The translations under genes were made by a program, and so were the position numbers. A stretch of DNA of 36,993 bases from Gemmatimonadaceae bacterium (GTDB lineage Bacteria > Gemmatimonadota > Gemmatimonadetes > Gemmatimonadales > Gemmatimonadaceae). Every line of letters begins with the position of its first letter. Position 1 is the stretch's first letter. The DNA lies in NCBI GenBank assembly GCA_016720905.1, contig JADKJT010000025.1:1-36993 (forward strand), written 5' to 3'. Positions 7,716 to 17,323 of this stretch are shown here, one piece after another. Below the pieces are notes generated by a model. That model did not search any database and had not been told where the DNA came from. It worked only from the letters and a program-made list of their open reading frames with translations.

Positions 7716-10421
7716 ATGATTGAGCACGTCGACATCCCCCATTGGCATCAGCAGACGTCCGCCGACGTTCTGGCGCAGTTGCACGCATCCGCCAGCGGCC
7801 TGCCGTCAGACGATGCGGCGGCGCGTCTTGTGGCCGACGGCCCGAACGTGCTGGTGGAGGCCCCGCGCGTCAGCGTGTGGCGGATCTTCCTCGGCCAATT
7901 CAAGAGCCTGCTCGTCTGGATCCTGGTGGCCGCCGGCCTCGTCTCTGGCGCGCTCGGTGACGCGATCGATGCGATCGCCATCTTTGCGATCGTGCTGTTG
8001 AATGCCGTCATCGGCGTCTGGCAGGAATTCAGCGCCGAGCAGTCCATTGCCGCGTTGAAGAAGATGACGGCGCCGATGGCAAAGGTGCGCCGCGATGGTC
8101 GAATCGCGAATATCCCCGCCGCCGACATCGTGGCCGGTGATATTCTGGCGCTCGCGGCCGGTGATCTGATTGCCGCCGATGCTCGGTTGCTCGCCGCGGC
8201 GTCGTTCACCTGTATCGAGTCGGCACTGACGGGGGAGTCCGACTCGGTCCGCAAGGCGCCAGACCGTCTCGTTGCCGACGACGCTGCGCTGGGCGATCGC
8301 ACGAATATGGTTTTCATGGGCACGGCGGTTGCCACTGGGACCGCGCAGGCCGTGGTCGTATCAACGGGAATGCGGACGGAACTGGGTCGCATTGCGGGAT
8401 TGCTGGGCGAGGCCGGCGCGTCAAAAGGGACGCCGCTGCAGGTGTCGCTGGATGCGTTCGGGCGCGTGCTGCTCTGGGCAGCCCTCGCCATCGTGGGGCT
8501 GCTGTTCGTGCTCGGCCTGGTCCGCGGCACCGCACCACTGGAGTTGTTCCTGACGTCCGTCAGTCTCGCCGTGGCGGCGGTTCCGGAGGGCCTTCCTGCC
8601 GTCGTGACCGTGGCGCTCTCGCTGGGGGTGCTCCGGATGGCGCGACGGCGCGCGCTCGTACGCAAGCTCGCCGCCGTCGAGACCCTCGGGTCAACCAATG
8701 TCATCTGCACCGACAAGACCGGAACGCTCACCCTCGGCGAGATGACGGTGCGCGCGCTGTATGTATCCGGACACGCGTATGACGTCACAGGCGAGGGCTA
8801 CGCACCCGTCGGTGAAGTGCGCGTTCGGGGAACGGCCGAGGGCACCGAGATGCCGCATCCGGCGCCGCTCCTCGAGCTGGCAACCGTGATGTTGGGCTGT
8901 AACAACGCCCACCTGGTCGAGTCCGAGGGCGTTTGGCACACCATTGGTGATCCGACGGAAGGCGCACTGCTGGTTGCGGGGACGAAACTCGGCGGCGACC
9001 GCGCGCAGATTGAGCGCGACCTGCCCAAACAGCACGAAATCCCATTCGATTCCGATCGCAAACGCAGTTCAGTGGTCCGGCGGATGGCCGACGGCTCGCT
9101 TCGCGCGTACGTGCATGGCGCGCCCGGGCCACTGCTGGATCGCTGCACGCAGCTCTACACCGCCAGCGGCGTACGTCCGCTCACCGGACACGATCGAAAG
9201 CATCTCCTGGCCCAGACGTCCGACATGGCGCGACAAGCGCTCCGGGTCCTGGGTTCGGCGCAGCGCGACATGGGGCATGCCCTACCGGCCGATGTTTCGG
9301 CGGACGCGATCGAAAGTGAACTCGTGTTCGTGGGACTGTCGGGGATGCACGATCCGCCGCGTCCCGCGGTGCGGTCGGCGATCGCCACCTGTCATGCCGC
9401 CGGTATTCGCGTGGTGATGATCACCGGCGACCACCCCGAAACCGCCACGGCCGTGGCGCGCGAAATCGGCATCGTGACCGCCGATGGCGAGGTCGTTTCG
9501 GGAGCGGACTTGGACGAGATGTCGGAGGAGGTATTGCGGGATCGCGTCGGGCGCGTGGCGGTGTACGCGCGCGTCAGCGCCGAGCACAAACTGCGCATCA
9601 TCCGCGCCTGGACGTCGAACGACGCGGTAGTGGCCATGACTGGCGATGGGGTCAACGATGCGCCGGCCATCAGAGGGGCCGATATCGGCATTGCCATGGG
9701 ACGATCGGGGACCGAGGTCACCAAACAGGCGGCGGACATCATCATCACCGATGACAACTTCGCCACCATCGTGACCGCAGTGGAGGAAGGCCGCAACATC
9801 TACGACAATATCCGGAAGACCCTGCAATACCTGCTGGCGGGCAATACCGGTGAGCTGCTGCTGATGGCCCTGTGCGTGGTGATCGGATTGCCGGCGCCCC
9901 TGCTGCCGATTCATCTGTTGTGGATCAATCTGGTGACCGACGGGCTGCCCGCGCTGGCGTTGGCCACCGATCCCGTCGACCCCGATGTCATGACGCGCCA
10001 GCCGCGCCACCGCGGCGCGCGCATCGCCGATCCGCGCTTCCTCCGTACCATGCTGTTCACGGGATGCCTCACGGCGGCCGTCGCGTTCACCGTCTATGCC
10101 ATCGTGCTGCGGACGCAGCCTCCCGCCGTGGCGCGCACGTGGGCATTCACCGTCCTGGTGTTCGAAGAGCTCGTGCGCTCGTTCGGCGCCCGAAGCGAGA
10201 CGCGTGCGGTGTGGCGCACGTCGCTGTTCACCAATCCACGGCTGGTGTTCGTCGTCGCGGTCTCACTCGGACTGCAGCTCCTGACCCAGCACAACGCGAC
10301 GCTGGGCCGCTTCCTCAAGACGACCCCCCTCTCGTTTGGCGATGGTGCACTGTTGTTCGCGGTGGGCGTGATTCCCTTGTGCGTCCTGGAGGTCGTGAAG
10401 GCGGTGCGGCGACGCGGCTAA
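7716..10421 (+). CDS. P2A-type Ca2+ (cation)-transporting ATPase, SERCA-like
   Basis: This 901-residue P-type ATPase has the N-terminal cation-ATPase domain, TGESD actuator loop, DKTGT phosphorylation site (Asp333) and GDGVNDAPAI hinge, with ten expected membrane helices. The ion ligands of SERCA are present in order: PEGLP in M4 (Glu291), N-x-x-E in M5 (Asn710, Glu713) and N-L-V-T-D in M6 (Asn738, Thr741, Asp742). This supports Ca2+ (possibly Mn2+) export rather than Na+/K+ or heavy-metal transport. I chose ATG 7716 (MIEHVDIPHWHQ); a TTG at 7680 would add 12 residues that look non-coding and lie in the promoter. The gene stands alone, divergent from the VIT transporter. The full frame is intact. 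Confidence 0.93.
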   Translation: MIEHVDIPHWHQQTSADVLAQLHASASGLPSDDAAARLVADGPNVLVEAPRVSVWRIFLGQFKSLLVWILVAAGLVSGALGDAIDAIAIFAIVLLNAVIGVWQEFSAEQSIAALKKMTAPMAKVRRDGRIANIPAADIVAGDILALAAGDLIAADARLLAAASFTCIESALTGESDSVRKAPDRLVADDAALGDRTNMVFMGTAVATGTAQAVVVSTGMRTELGRIAGLLGEAGASKGTPLQVSLDAFGRVLLWAALAIVGLLFVLGLVRGTAPLELFLTSVSLAVAAVPEGLPAVVTVALSLGVLRMARRRALVRKLAAVETLGSTNVICTDKTGTLTLGEMTVRALYVSGHAYDVTGEGYAPVGEVRVRGTAEGTEMPHPAPLLELATVMLGCNNAHLVESEGVWHTIGDPTEGALLVAGTKLGGDRAQIERDLPKQHEIPFDSDRKRSSVVRRMADGSLRAYVHGAPGPLLDRCTQLYTASGVRPLTGHDRKHLLAQTSDMARQALRVLGSAQRDMGHALPADVSADAIESELVFVGLSGMHDPPRPAVRSAIATCHAAGIRVVMITGDHPETATAVAREIGIVTADGEVVSGADLDEMSEEVLRDRVGRVAVYARVSAEHKLRIIRAWTSNDAVVAMTGDGVNDAPAIRGADIGIAMGRSGTEVTKQAADIIITDDNFATIVTAVEEGRNIYDNIRKTLQYLLAGNTGELLLMALCVVIGLPAPLLPIHLLWINLVTDGLPALALATDPVDPDVMTRQPRHRGARIADPRFLRTMLFTGCLTAAVAFTVYAIVLRTQPPAVARTWAFTVLVFEELVRSFGARSETRAVWRTSLFTNPRLVFVVAVSLGLQLLTQHNATLGRFLKTTPLSFGDGALLFAVGVIPLCVLEVVKAVRRRG

Positions 10422-10497
10422 GGGCGTATTCTCTCTGGGCGCCCTCGCGCCACTGGTCGTCCGCTACCACGCAACCGTCCCGTCTGGAGTCCCATCG

Positions 10498-12216
10498 ATG
10501 ATCACGCCGCGCATCGCCGTCCCGAGCATTGCTGCGCTCTCGCTTTCCGCACTGCTCACCAATCACAACCTCGGCGCTCAAGATCGTTCGCAGTCCCGCT
10601 CCATGGTGTCCTCGGCGTTGGGCGTGGTGGCCAGCGAAAGTGTGCTGGCATCACAGGTGGGTGCGCGCATTCTTGAACAGGGCGGCAATGCGATTGATGC
10701 GGCCGTGGCCACGAACGCCATGATGGGCCTGGTGGCGCCCATGAACGACGGTATCGGTGGCGACCTGTTCGCCATCGTCTATATCGCGAAGACCGGCAAG
10801 CTGTACGGGCTCAACGCGTCCGGATGGGCGCCGGCCGGCCTCACGGCGAAGTATCTCAACGGCAAGGGCATCACCACCATGCCGCAGCGCGGCATCAACA
10901 CCGTCACGGTACCGGGCGCGGTCAACGGCTGGGACAAGTTGCTCACCCGTTTCGGGCGCAAGTCGTTTGCCGATGTCCTGGCGCCGTCAATCGATTACGC
11001 CGTGCATGGGTTTCCCGTGGGCGAAGTGGTGAGTGTGTATTGGCGCGACAGCGAGCAAGTGCTCAAGGCGGATGCGCCAACCGCGCATACCTTTCTGCCC
11101 AATGGCCGGCTCCCGTTGGTGGGTGAGATTTTTCGAAATCCCGAACTGGCGTGGACCTATCGACAGATCGCGGCCGGTGGCAAGTCCGCCTTCTATCGCG
11201 GTACCGTCGCGAGGAAGATCCTTGCCACGTCCACGCGGCACGGCGGCACGATGACCGCGGCCGATCTGGTCGAATTCGACGGCGAATGGGTGGACCCGAT
11301 ATCCACCACGTATCGCGGATGGACGGTGTACGAACTGCCGCCCAACGGCCAGGGCATCGCGGCGCTCGAGATGCTGAACATCATGGAGACGTTTCCGCTT
11401 GGCGCCGCCGGTCACAATACCCCGAAGGCGTTGCACCTGATGATCGAAGCGAAGAAGCTCGCGTATGCCGATATGCAGCGGTATGACGCCGATCCGCGCT
11501 TTGCCAAGGTGCCGGTCGATGCGATGCGTTCCAAGCCGTACGCGGCGGCGCGCGCGAAACTGATCACTGCCGACCGCGCCGCGTGCTCGGTGAGCGCCGG
11601 TACGCCTTCTTCCACCGATCACGGCACCACGTACATCAGCGTGGTGGACCGCGAGGGGAACATGATCTCGCTGATTCAGAGCAACTATTCCACGGTGGGA
11701 TTCGGCTCGGGACTGGCGGTGGACGGTGGCGGCTTCGTGTTGCACAATCGCGGTGGTGGGTTTTCGCTCGATGCCAACTCCCCGAATCTGCTGGCCGGTC
11801 GCAAGCGGCCGTTGCACACGATCATTCCGGCCTTCATGGAGAAGGACAGCGTGCGCATTGCCTTCGGCATCATGGGAGGATGGAACCAGGCCCAGGCCCA
11901 TGCGCAATTCGTGTCCAACATTGTCGACTTCGGGATGAACGTGCAGGGTGCGCTGGACGCGCCGCGGTTTTCCAAGGAAACGTTTGACGGCTGCGACGTG
12001 AATTTCGAGTCGCGTATTCCCGAGTCGACTCGCGCGGCACTGGCGGCGCTCGGGCATCAGATCGTGATGCGCGGCGACTATTCCTCGACGCGCATGGGAG
12101 CGGGGCAGGCGGTGCTGCGGGACTTCACGTCCGGGGTGAATTCGGGTGCGTCCGATCCGCGGAAGGACGGGGCGGCGATTGCGGAGTTGCGGGGGAGGCC
12201 GGCGAACCGAAAGTAG
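10498..12216 (+). CDS. ggt: Gamma-glutamyltranspeptidase
   Basis: This 572-residue exported enzyme cleaves the gamma-glutamyl bond of glutathione and related peptides. An N-terminal hydrophobic signal (about residues 1-27, ending near LGAQ) precedes the core. Family motifs are GGNAIDAAVA, NDGIGGD, PNGQGIAALEML and the autoprocessing site DHGTTYISVVD. The first Thr of that site (Thr377) is the expected N-terminal nucleophile of the small subunit after self-cleavage. HNRGGGF and the Gly-Gly oxyanion segment (IMGGWNQAQAH) follow. The start is ATG 10498, eight bases after GGAG. It lies 76 bp after the ATPase gene and probably has its own promoter. It is slightly shorter than E. coli GGT but complete. 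Periplasmic glutathione salvage is the likely role, and close relatives may be cephalosporin or other gamma-glutamyl hydrolases. Confidence 0.93.
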   Translation: MITPRIAVPSIAALSLSALLTNHNLGAQDRSQSRSMVSSALGVVASESVLASQVGARILEQGGNAIDAAVATNAMMGLVAPMNDGIGGDLFAIVYIAKTGKLYGLNASGWAPAGLTAKYLNGKGITTMPQRGINTVTVPGAVNGWDKLLTRFGRKSFADVLAPSIDYAVHGFPVGEVVSVYWRDSEQVLKADAPTAHTFLPNGRLPLVGEIFRNPELAWTYRQIAAGGKSAFYRGTVARKILATSTRHGGTMTAADLVEFDGEWVDPISTTYRGWTVYELPPNGQGIAALEMLNIMETFPLGAAGHNTPKALHLMIEAKKLAYADMQRYDADPRFAKVPVDAMRSKPYAAARAKLITADRAACSVSAGTPSSTDHGTTYISVVDREGNMISLIQSNYSTVGFGSGLAVDGGGFVLHNRGGGFSLDANSPNLLAGRKRPLHTIIPAFMEKDSVRIAFGIMGGWNQAQAHAQFVSNIVDFGMNVQGALDAPRFSKETFDGCDVNFESRIPESTRAALAALGHQIVMRGDYSSTRMGAGQAVLRDFTSGVNSGASDPRKDGAAIAELRGRPANRK

Positions 12217-12381
12217 CGCTTCTCAGAGGTCGCCATTCGACAAGAAATGGGCAGATTGAACTCGTTTTTTGATGACACCCTGTAAGGTTTTTCCGCACAT
12301 CCTTCTGCGAATATCCGAATCACACTGTGAACGCGCGGCGTGATTCCGAGGGCCGCGACCCATAGACGTCCGAGGACCTTC

Positions 12382-13866
12382 ATGCATCGTCGAACTTTTC
12401 TCGAAGTGGTGGGTGGCGCCGGCGCGCTCTCACTGACCCGCCCCATGAGCGCGTTGCTGGCGCCCTATGATGCATGGACGCCCGCACTCGAACGCGCGCC
12501 CCTGATCCTGCCACCCGTGCTCTCCGGTGGCGATCTGACGCTGACCGCGACCGCGCACACAATCAACGTCGCGCCAGGCGTGAAGGCCGATGTCTGGAGC
12601 GTGGGCGACGGACCGCTCTGCCCCACCATCCGCATGCGCACCGGTGACACCACGCGCATTCGGTTCGAGAACATGCTGCCGGAGCCATCCATCCTGCATC
12701 GGCACGGGCTGCTCGTCCCCGAAGCGGCCGACGGTCATCCACGTCTCGCGGTTGGCACCGGGGGCAGCTATCAATATTCGTTCCCGGTGATCAATCGGGC
12801 GGGCACCTACTGGTATCACGCGCATCCGCATCATCGCACCGGCGTGCAGATCTATCGCGGGATGGCGGGCCTGCTGTTCGTGGATGACACCAAGGAAGAC
12901 ATGCTGGGGTTCCCGCCGGAGTCGCGCGAACTGCCCGTCATTATCCAGGACAAGCGACTGGATGCCAAGGGCGCGTTCGTGTTCGAACCCGCCATGCATG
13001 AACAGATGGAGGGCTATTTCGGCGATACGCCCTATGTGAACGGCGTGCGTCTGCCCTTCATGGCCGTGGAAACCACCACGTATCGACTGCGGGTCATCAA
13101 CGCCTCCACGTCACGCATCCTGCGGCTCGAGTTTTCGAACAAGATGCCGATGACGCTGATCGGCAATGACGGTGGCTTGCTGCCGGAACCGGCCACCCTG
13201 ACGTCAATCGACCTTGGTACCGGCGAGCGCGCCGACTTGCTGGTGGATTTCGGCAAGATCCCCGACGGTCAACGTGTCATGCTGCAATCCGCCGAATTCG
13301 CGTCACCGGCACGGATGGGTGGCATGGGCGGGATGGCGGGCATGGGGGGAGGCCGAGGCCGCATGGGTGCCGGCGGCATCCCGCAGGGCAGCGCGCTCAA
13401 ACTGGTGGAGTTTGAAGTCACCAAGGAGGTCACTCCGGAGCCGTGGAAGCCGATGGCGCTTCCCGCGGTCCCCAAACTGGACCCGGCGCGTGCGGCCAAG
13501 ACCCGCTCCTTCACCTTTGACAGCGCCATGATGCAGCACACCATCAACGGACGCCCGTTCGAGATGGATCGTGTCGACGAAACGGTGAAGTTCGGCACCT
13601 ACGAGATCTGGAACTTCGTCAACAACTCGCCGTTCGCGCACCCGGTGCATATGCACGCCGTGCAGTTCCAGGTCCTGAAGCGGGTGGGAGGGCGCGCCCG
13701 GCTTTTCCCGTGGGAGCAAGGCTGGAAGGACACCGTGCTGGTGCACCCTGGTGAAACGGTCTCGGTCATGGCCGCGTTCGATCGCAACCGCGGACGCTTC
13801 CTCCTGCACTGCCACAATCTCGTGCATGAGGACATGGGGATGATGATGAACTTCGATATCGTCTAG
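12382..13866 (+). CDS. Tat-exported multicopper oxidase (CueO/CopA-like) with Met-rich loop
   Basis: This 494-residue periplasmic multicopper oxidase probably oxidises Cu(I) or other metals and phenols with oxygen. The twin-arginine signal MHRRTFLEVVGG is followed by a hydrophobic stretch. All copper ligands are present: HRH (His106, His108), HAH (His146, His148), HPVHMH (His420, 423, 425) and HCHNLVHEDMGM (His476, Cys477, His478, His482, axial Met487). A Met/Gly-rich stretch at about residues 311-330 (MGGMGGMAGMGGG, then RMG) recalls the Met-rich helix that feeds Cu(I) in CueO. The start is ATG 12382 with GAGGA just upstream. It is not in the cop operon, but lies 5 kb away on the other strand with 165 bp of upstream DNA in which I see no clear copper box. 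The role in copper tolerance is inferred. Confidence 0.93.
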   Translation: MHRRTFLEVVGGAGALSLTRPMSALLAPYDAWTPALERAPLILPPVLSGGDLTLTATAHTINVAPGVKADVWSVGDGPLCPTIRMRTGDTTRIRFENMLPEPSILHRHGLLVPEAADGHPRLAVGTGGSYQYSFPVINRAGTYWYHAHPHHRTGVQIYRGMAGLLFVDDTKEDMLGFPPESRELPVIIQDKRLDAKGAFVFEPAMHEQMEGYFGDTPYVNGVRLPFMAVETTTYRLRVINASTSRILRLEFSNKMPMTLIGNDGGLLPEPATLTSIDLGTGERADLLVDFGKIPDGQRVMLQSAEFASPARMGGMGGMAGMGGGRGRMGAGGIPQGSALKLVEFEVTKEVTPEPWKPMALPAVPKLDPARAAKTRSFTFDSAMMQHTINGRPFEMDRVDETVKFGTYEIWNFVNNSPFAHPVHMHAVQFQVLKRVGGRARLFPWEQGWKDTVLVHPGETVSVMAAFDRNRGRFLLHCHNLVHEDMGMMMNFDIV

Positions 13867-13982
13867 GGACTGACGCGGCAACGCCGCGGACATCGTCGCG
13901 GAGGCGGGTGGTGCATCGTGGGCGCTGGAGACATACTCCGGCATTCGACCTTGCACCCCCGCCTCCGTCACGTTCACGGCTC

Positions 13983-16900
13983 ATGCTTACGATCCGCCTC
14001 CCGTTCTCTCGCGTGGCCGCCGCCGTTCTCGGCGGACTGGCCGCCCCGTTGTGCTTCGCGCCCTTGCTCGCGCAACGTGCGGCCCGCGCCGCCGCCCCTG
14101 CCGCGGTCGCCGCACCACCGTACAACCCCGCGCTCTACTCCGACCCCAACGCCACCAATCGCAACTTCAAGGCGCTGCGCTGGCGCCTGGTGGGACCCTT
14201 CCGTGGCGGCCGCGTCGATGCCGTGGCGGGTGACCCCACCAAGCCCTTGGTGTTCTACATGGGATCGGTGAACGGCGGCGTGTGGAAGACGGCGAATGCC
14301 GGCATGACGTGGGACAACATCACCGACGGCAAGTCGGACATTTCATCGGTGGGCGCCATCACCGTGGCGCCGTCCGATCCCAACGTGGTATACGTGGGCA
14401 CCGGCGAATCGCAGCTGCGCGAAGATCTCACGTACGGCAGCGGGGTGTATCGCTCCACCGACGCCGGCCAAACGTGGCAGCACCTGGGGTTGGTGGAAAC
14501 GCACCAGATCACCGCCATTCGCGTGCATCCGAACAATCCGGATATCGCCTACGTGGCGGCCATCGGCCATGCGTTCGGCCCCAACCCGGAACGCGGCGTC
14601 TTTCGCACGATGGACGGCGGCAAGTCCTGGAAGAAGATCCTGTTCATCAACGATTCCACCGGCGCCACCGATCTCTCCATCGATCCCACCAATCCGCGCA
14701 TCATGTTTGCGGCGATGTGGAAGTTCCAGCGCTCACCGTGGGGGATGGAGGCCGGCGGTGGTCGCAGCGGACTGTGGAAGTCCACCGATGCGGGTGACAC
14801 GTGGACTGAACTCACGAAGAATCCGGGGATGCCCAGAGCGCTCATCGGCAAGATCGGTGTCGCCGTCTCTCCGGCCAATCCGCGGCGCATCTATGCGTCC
14901 GTTGAAGCCAAGGACACGTTGGGCGGCATCTTCCGCTCTGACGACGGCGGTGACAGCTGGATACGCACCAACGGCCAGCAACAGTTCCAGGTGCGCCCGT
15001 GGTACTACTCGGCCGTCACGGCCGACCCCACCAATGAGAACACCGTCTACGTGATGAACCTGCAGGTGTGGCGGTCGATCGATGGGGGGAAGACCTTCAC
15101 GCGCAACCGTGTTCCGCACGGGGACACCCACATCATGTGGGTGGACCCCAAAAACTCCGACCGACTCATCAACGGCAATGATGGCGGCGCGACCGTGTCA
15201 CTGGACGGCGGCAAGAGCTGGTCGGCCATGAACAATCAGCCCACGTCGCAGTTCTATCACGTCATCACCGACAACCAGTGGCCCTACCGCCTCTACGGTG
15301 CACAGCAGGACAACAGCACCGTGTCCATCGCCTCGCGCTCGGACTTCGGCGCGATCGGTGAGCGCGACTGGTGGCCGGTTGCCGGGTGCGAGAATGCGCA
15401 CATCGCGGTGGATCCCCGCAACCCCGCCATCACCTACGGGGGGTGCTATACGGGCATGCTGACACGCCACGATAATCGTACGCAGCAGTCGAACGACATC
15501 GCCGTGTGGCTCAACAACTACGACGGCATCGCGGTGAAGGATGTGCCCAATCGGTTCCAGTGGACCTTCCCGGTGATGCTGTCACCGCACGATCCCACGG
15601 TGCTGTACGCGGCGTCGCAGCACCTGTGGAAATCCACCAACGAAGGGCGGAGTTGGGCAAAGATTTCACCCGATCTCACATACGCCGATACCGCGACGAT
15701 GGGACCCAGCGGCGGACCGGTGCACAAGGATATGACCGGCACCGAATGGTATGCCACCATTTACGCGCTGGCCGAGTCACCCACCACCAAGGGGCTGCTG
15801 TGGACTGGCTCGGATGACGGGCGGGTTCATCTGTCGCGAAACGGCGGAACGTCGTGGGAAGACGTGACGCCGAAAGCGATGGCCAGGCACACGCGCATCA
15901 CCGGCATCGAGCCGTCGCGGTTCGACCCGGCGGTCGCGTATATGTCCGCCACGCGCTATCAGCTGGATGATTTCCGTCCGTACTTCTACAAGACCAGCGA
16001 CTACGGCAAGACGTGGACGCGTATCGACGCCGGAATTCCCATGGGCGCCTACGCGCGATCGATTCGCGAGGATGTCGTGCGACGCGGGTTGCTGTTCGCG
16101 GCCACCGAGACGGGCGTCTTCGTGTCGTTCAATGACGGCGTGCAGTGGGAGACATTGCAGCTCAACCTGCCGCGTGCCAGTGTGCGCGACGTGCGCGTAC
16201 ACGGCAACGACCTCGTGGTGGCCACGCACGGCCGCGCGTTCTGGGCGCTGGACGACATCGCGCTGCTGCGTCAGATGCACGACACGGTGACCGCGAAGTC
16301 CAGGCACCTGTTCCAGCCAAGCGTGGCCTATCGTTTTGCCGGGGGGCACGGCGGCGGTCGTGGCGCCGGCGAGAATCCGTACGACGGTGTGCTGGTGGAC
16401 TACTGGTTCAAGGAGCCGCCAAAGGACGCCGTTTCCCTCGAATTCCTCGATGCGCGCGGTGCCGTCGTGCGACGATTCAAGGGCAAGGGCAATGTTGATT
16501 CGACCCAGAAGGCGCCAGCGGATTCGATGGCCTATCAGGCGTCGGATTCCATCGTGACCACGCGCGCCGGGAGCAACCGGTTCTGGTGGAATCTCCGGTA
16601 CGCGGACGCCAAGCGGATCAGCACCGTGGTGAACGACATGGGCACCCTCAACGGACCAACGGTGGTGCCCGGTGAGTATCGCGTGCGTCTGGTGGTGGGG
16701 AAGGACACGCTCACGCAGGCGTTCACGGTCAAGCTCGATCCGCGGCTCAGCGCGACCACGGCCGACCTGCAGCAGACATTCGATCTGGGACTCAAGGTCC
16801 AGGACCGGCTCAACAGCATCGTGGAATCGTTCGAACGCATTGAAGACCTGCAGAAGCAGATCGATGTGCGCGTCGACCAGTCGTCCGAACAGGACTACGC

Positions 16901-17246
16901 CAAGCGGGTGAAGGAGGCGGCGACGCCGGTGCGGGAACATCTGGAGGTGGTGCGTACCGAATTGGTGGACTGGTTCAACCACGACGATCAGGCCACGCTG
17001 CACTTCCCCATCAAGCTGTACAACATGATGCTGTCGCTCAACTCGCAGGTGCTGGGACAGGACGCAGCGCCGACGAAGCAGCACGGCGAGATTCTCGACG
17101 ACCTCGGGGGCAAGGTTGATGTGCAACTGCAGCGCCTGCAGCAACTCGAAGCCACGGAGATCAAGGCATTGAACAGCCTGTTGCAGGAACTGGGATTGCC
17201 GCCGATCTATGTACCACCGGTCAAGGTCAAGAATCCGATCTCCTGA
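13983..17246 (+). CDS. Secreted VPS10/sortilin-type Asp-box (BNR) beta-propeller protein
   Basis: This 1087-residue exported protein has a signal peptide (MLTIRLPFSRVAAAVLGGLA, cleaved near LAQRA). A very large beta-propeller region follows, with at least nine Asp-boxes: STDAGQTW, TMDGGKSW, STDAGDTW, SDDGGDSW, SIDGGKTF, SLDGGKSW, STNEGRSW, SRNGGTSW and TSDYGKTW. The protein then has a beta domain (about 790-930) and a helical, probably coiled-coil, tail rich in Gln/Glu/Leu (about 930-1060). Databases often call such proteins glycosyl hydrolases, but I see no sialidase catalytic set, so a binding or peptidase-associated role is equally likely. The start is ATG 13983; an upstream in-frame GTG would add 25 non-signal residues. 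A terminator-like hairpin follows the stop. Such proteins are typically expanded in Gemmatimonadota and Acidobacteriota. Confidence 0.85.
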   Translation: MLTIRLPFSRVAAAVLGGLAAPLCFAPLLAQRAARAAAPAAVAAPPYNPALYSDPNATNRNFKALRWRLVGPFRGGRVDAVAGDPTKPLVFYMGSVNGGVWKTANAGMTWDNITDGKSDISSVGAITVAPSDPNVVYVGTGESQLREDLTYGSGVYRSTDAGQTWQHLGLVETHQITAIRVHPNNPDIAYVAAIGHAFGPNPERGVFRTMDGGKSWKKILFINDSTGATDLSIDPTNPRIMFAAMWKFQRSPWGMEAGGGRSGLWKSTDAGDTWTELTKNPGMPRALIGKIGVAVSPANPRRIYASVEAKDTLGGIFRSDDGGDSWIRTNGQQQFQVRPWYYSAVTADPTNENTVYVMNLQVWRSIDGGKTFTRNRVPHGDTHIMWVDPKNSDRLINGNDGGATVSLDGGKSWSAMNNQPTSQFYHVITDNQWPYRLYGAQQDNSTVSIASRSDFGAIGERDWWPVAGCENAHIAVDPRNPAITYGGCYTGMLTRHDNRTQQSNDIAVWLNNYDGIAVKDVPNRFQWTFPVMLSPHDPTVLYAASQHLWKSTNEGRSWAKISPDLTYADTATMGPSGGPVHKDMTGTEWYATIYALAESPTTKGLLWTGSDDGRVHLSRNGGTSWEDVTPKAMARHTRITGIEPSRFDPAVAYMSATRYQLDDFRPYFYKTSDYGKTWTRIDAGIPMGAYARSIREDVVRRGLLFAATETGVFVSFNDGVQWETLQLNLPRASVRDVRVHGNDLVVATHGRAFWALDDIALLRQMHDTVTAKSRHLFQPSVAYRFAGGHGGGRGAGENPYDGVLVDYWFKEPPKDAVSLEFLDARGAVVRRFKGKGNVDSTQKAPADSMAYQASDSIVTTRAGSNRFWWNLRYADAKRISTVVNDMGTLNGPTVVPGEYRVRLVVGKDTLTQAFTVKLDPRLSATTADLQQTFDLGLKVQDRLNSIVESFERIEDLQKQIDVRVDQSSEQDYAKRVKEAATPVREHLEVVRTELVDWFNHDDQATLHFPIKLYNMMLSLNSQVLGQDAAPTKQHGEILDDLGGKVDVQLQRLQQLEATEIKALNSLLQELGLPPIYVPPVKVKNPIS

Positions 17247-17254
17247 CGCGAGCG

Positions 17255-17281
17255 CCGGCCGCGCCCGCTAGGCGCGGCCGG
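17255..17281 (+). terminator. Terminator-like hairpin after the VPS10-type gene
   Basis: An 11-bp perfect GC stem (CCGGCCGCGCC, loop CGCTA, GGCGCGGCCGG) starts 9 bases after the stop at 17246. No T-run follows, so if it terminates transcription it would be a weak or Rho-assisted site. It separates the gene from the next one, whose own promoter may include TATCCT near 17292. Confidence 0.5.
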
Positions 17282-17323
17282 AATCCGGCGCTATCCTACA
17301 GCGTCCCCTCACTGCGAGGTCGC

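Noticed and set aside
13875..13888. Short hairpin GCGGC-AACG-CCGC after the multicopper oxidase gene
   Set aside because: Five base pairs or fewer without a T-run; such stems are frequent by chance in high-GC DNA.
15777..17144. Long antisense open frame (455 codons) opposite the VPS10-type gene
   Set aside because: It is His/Arg-rich without domain motifs, a typical shadow of a high-GC gene; the plus-strand frame has clear Asp-boxes.
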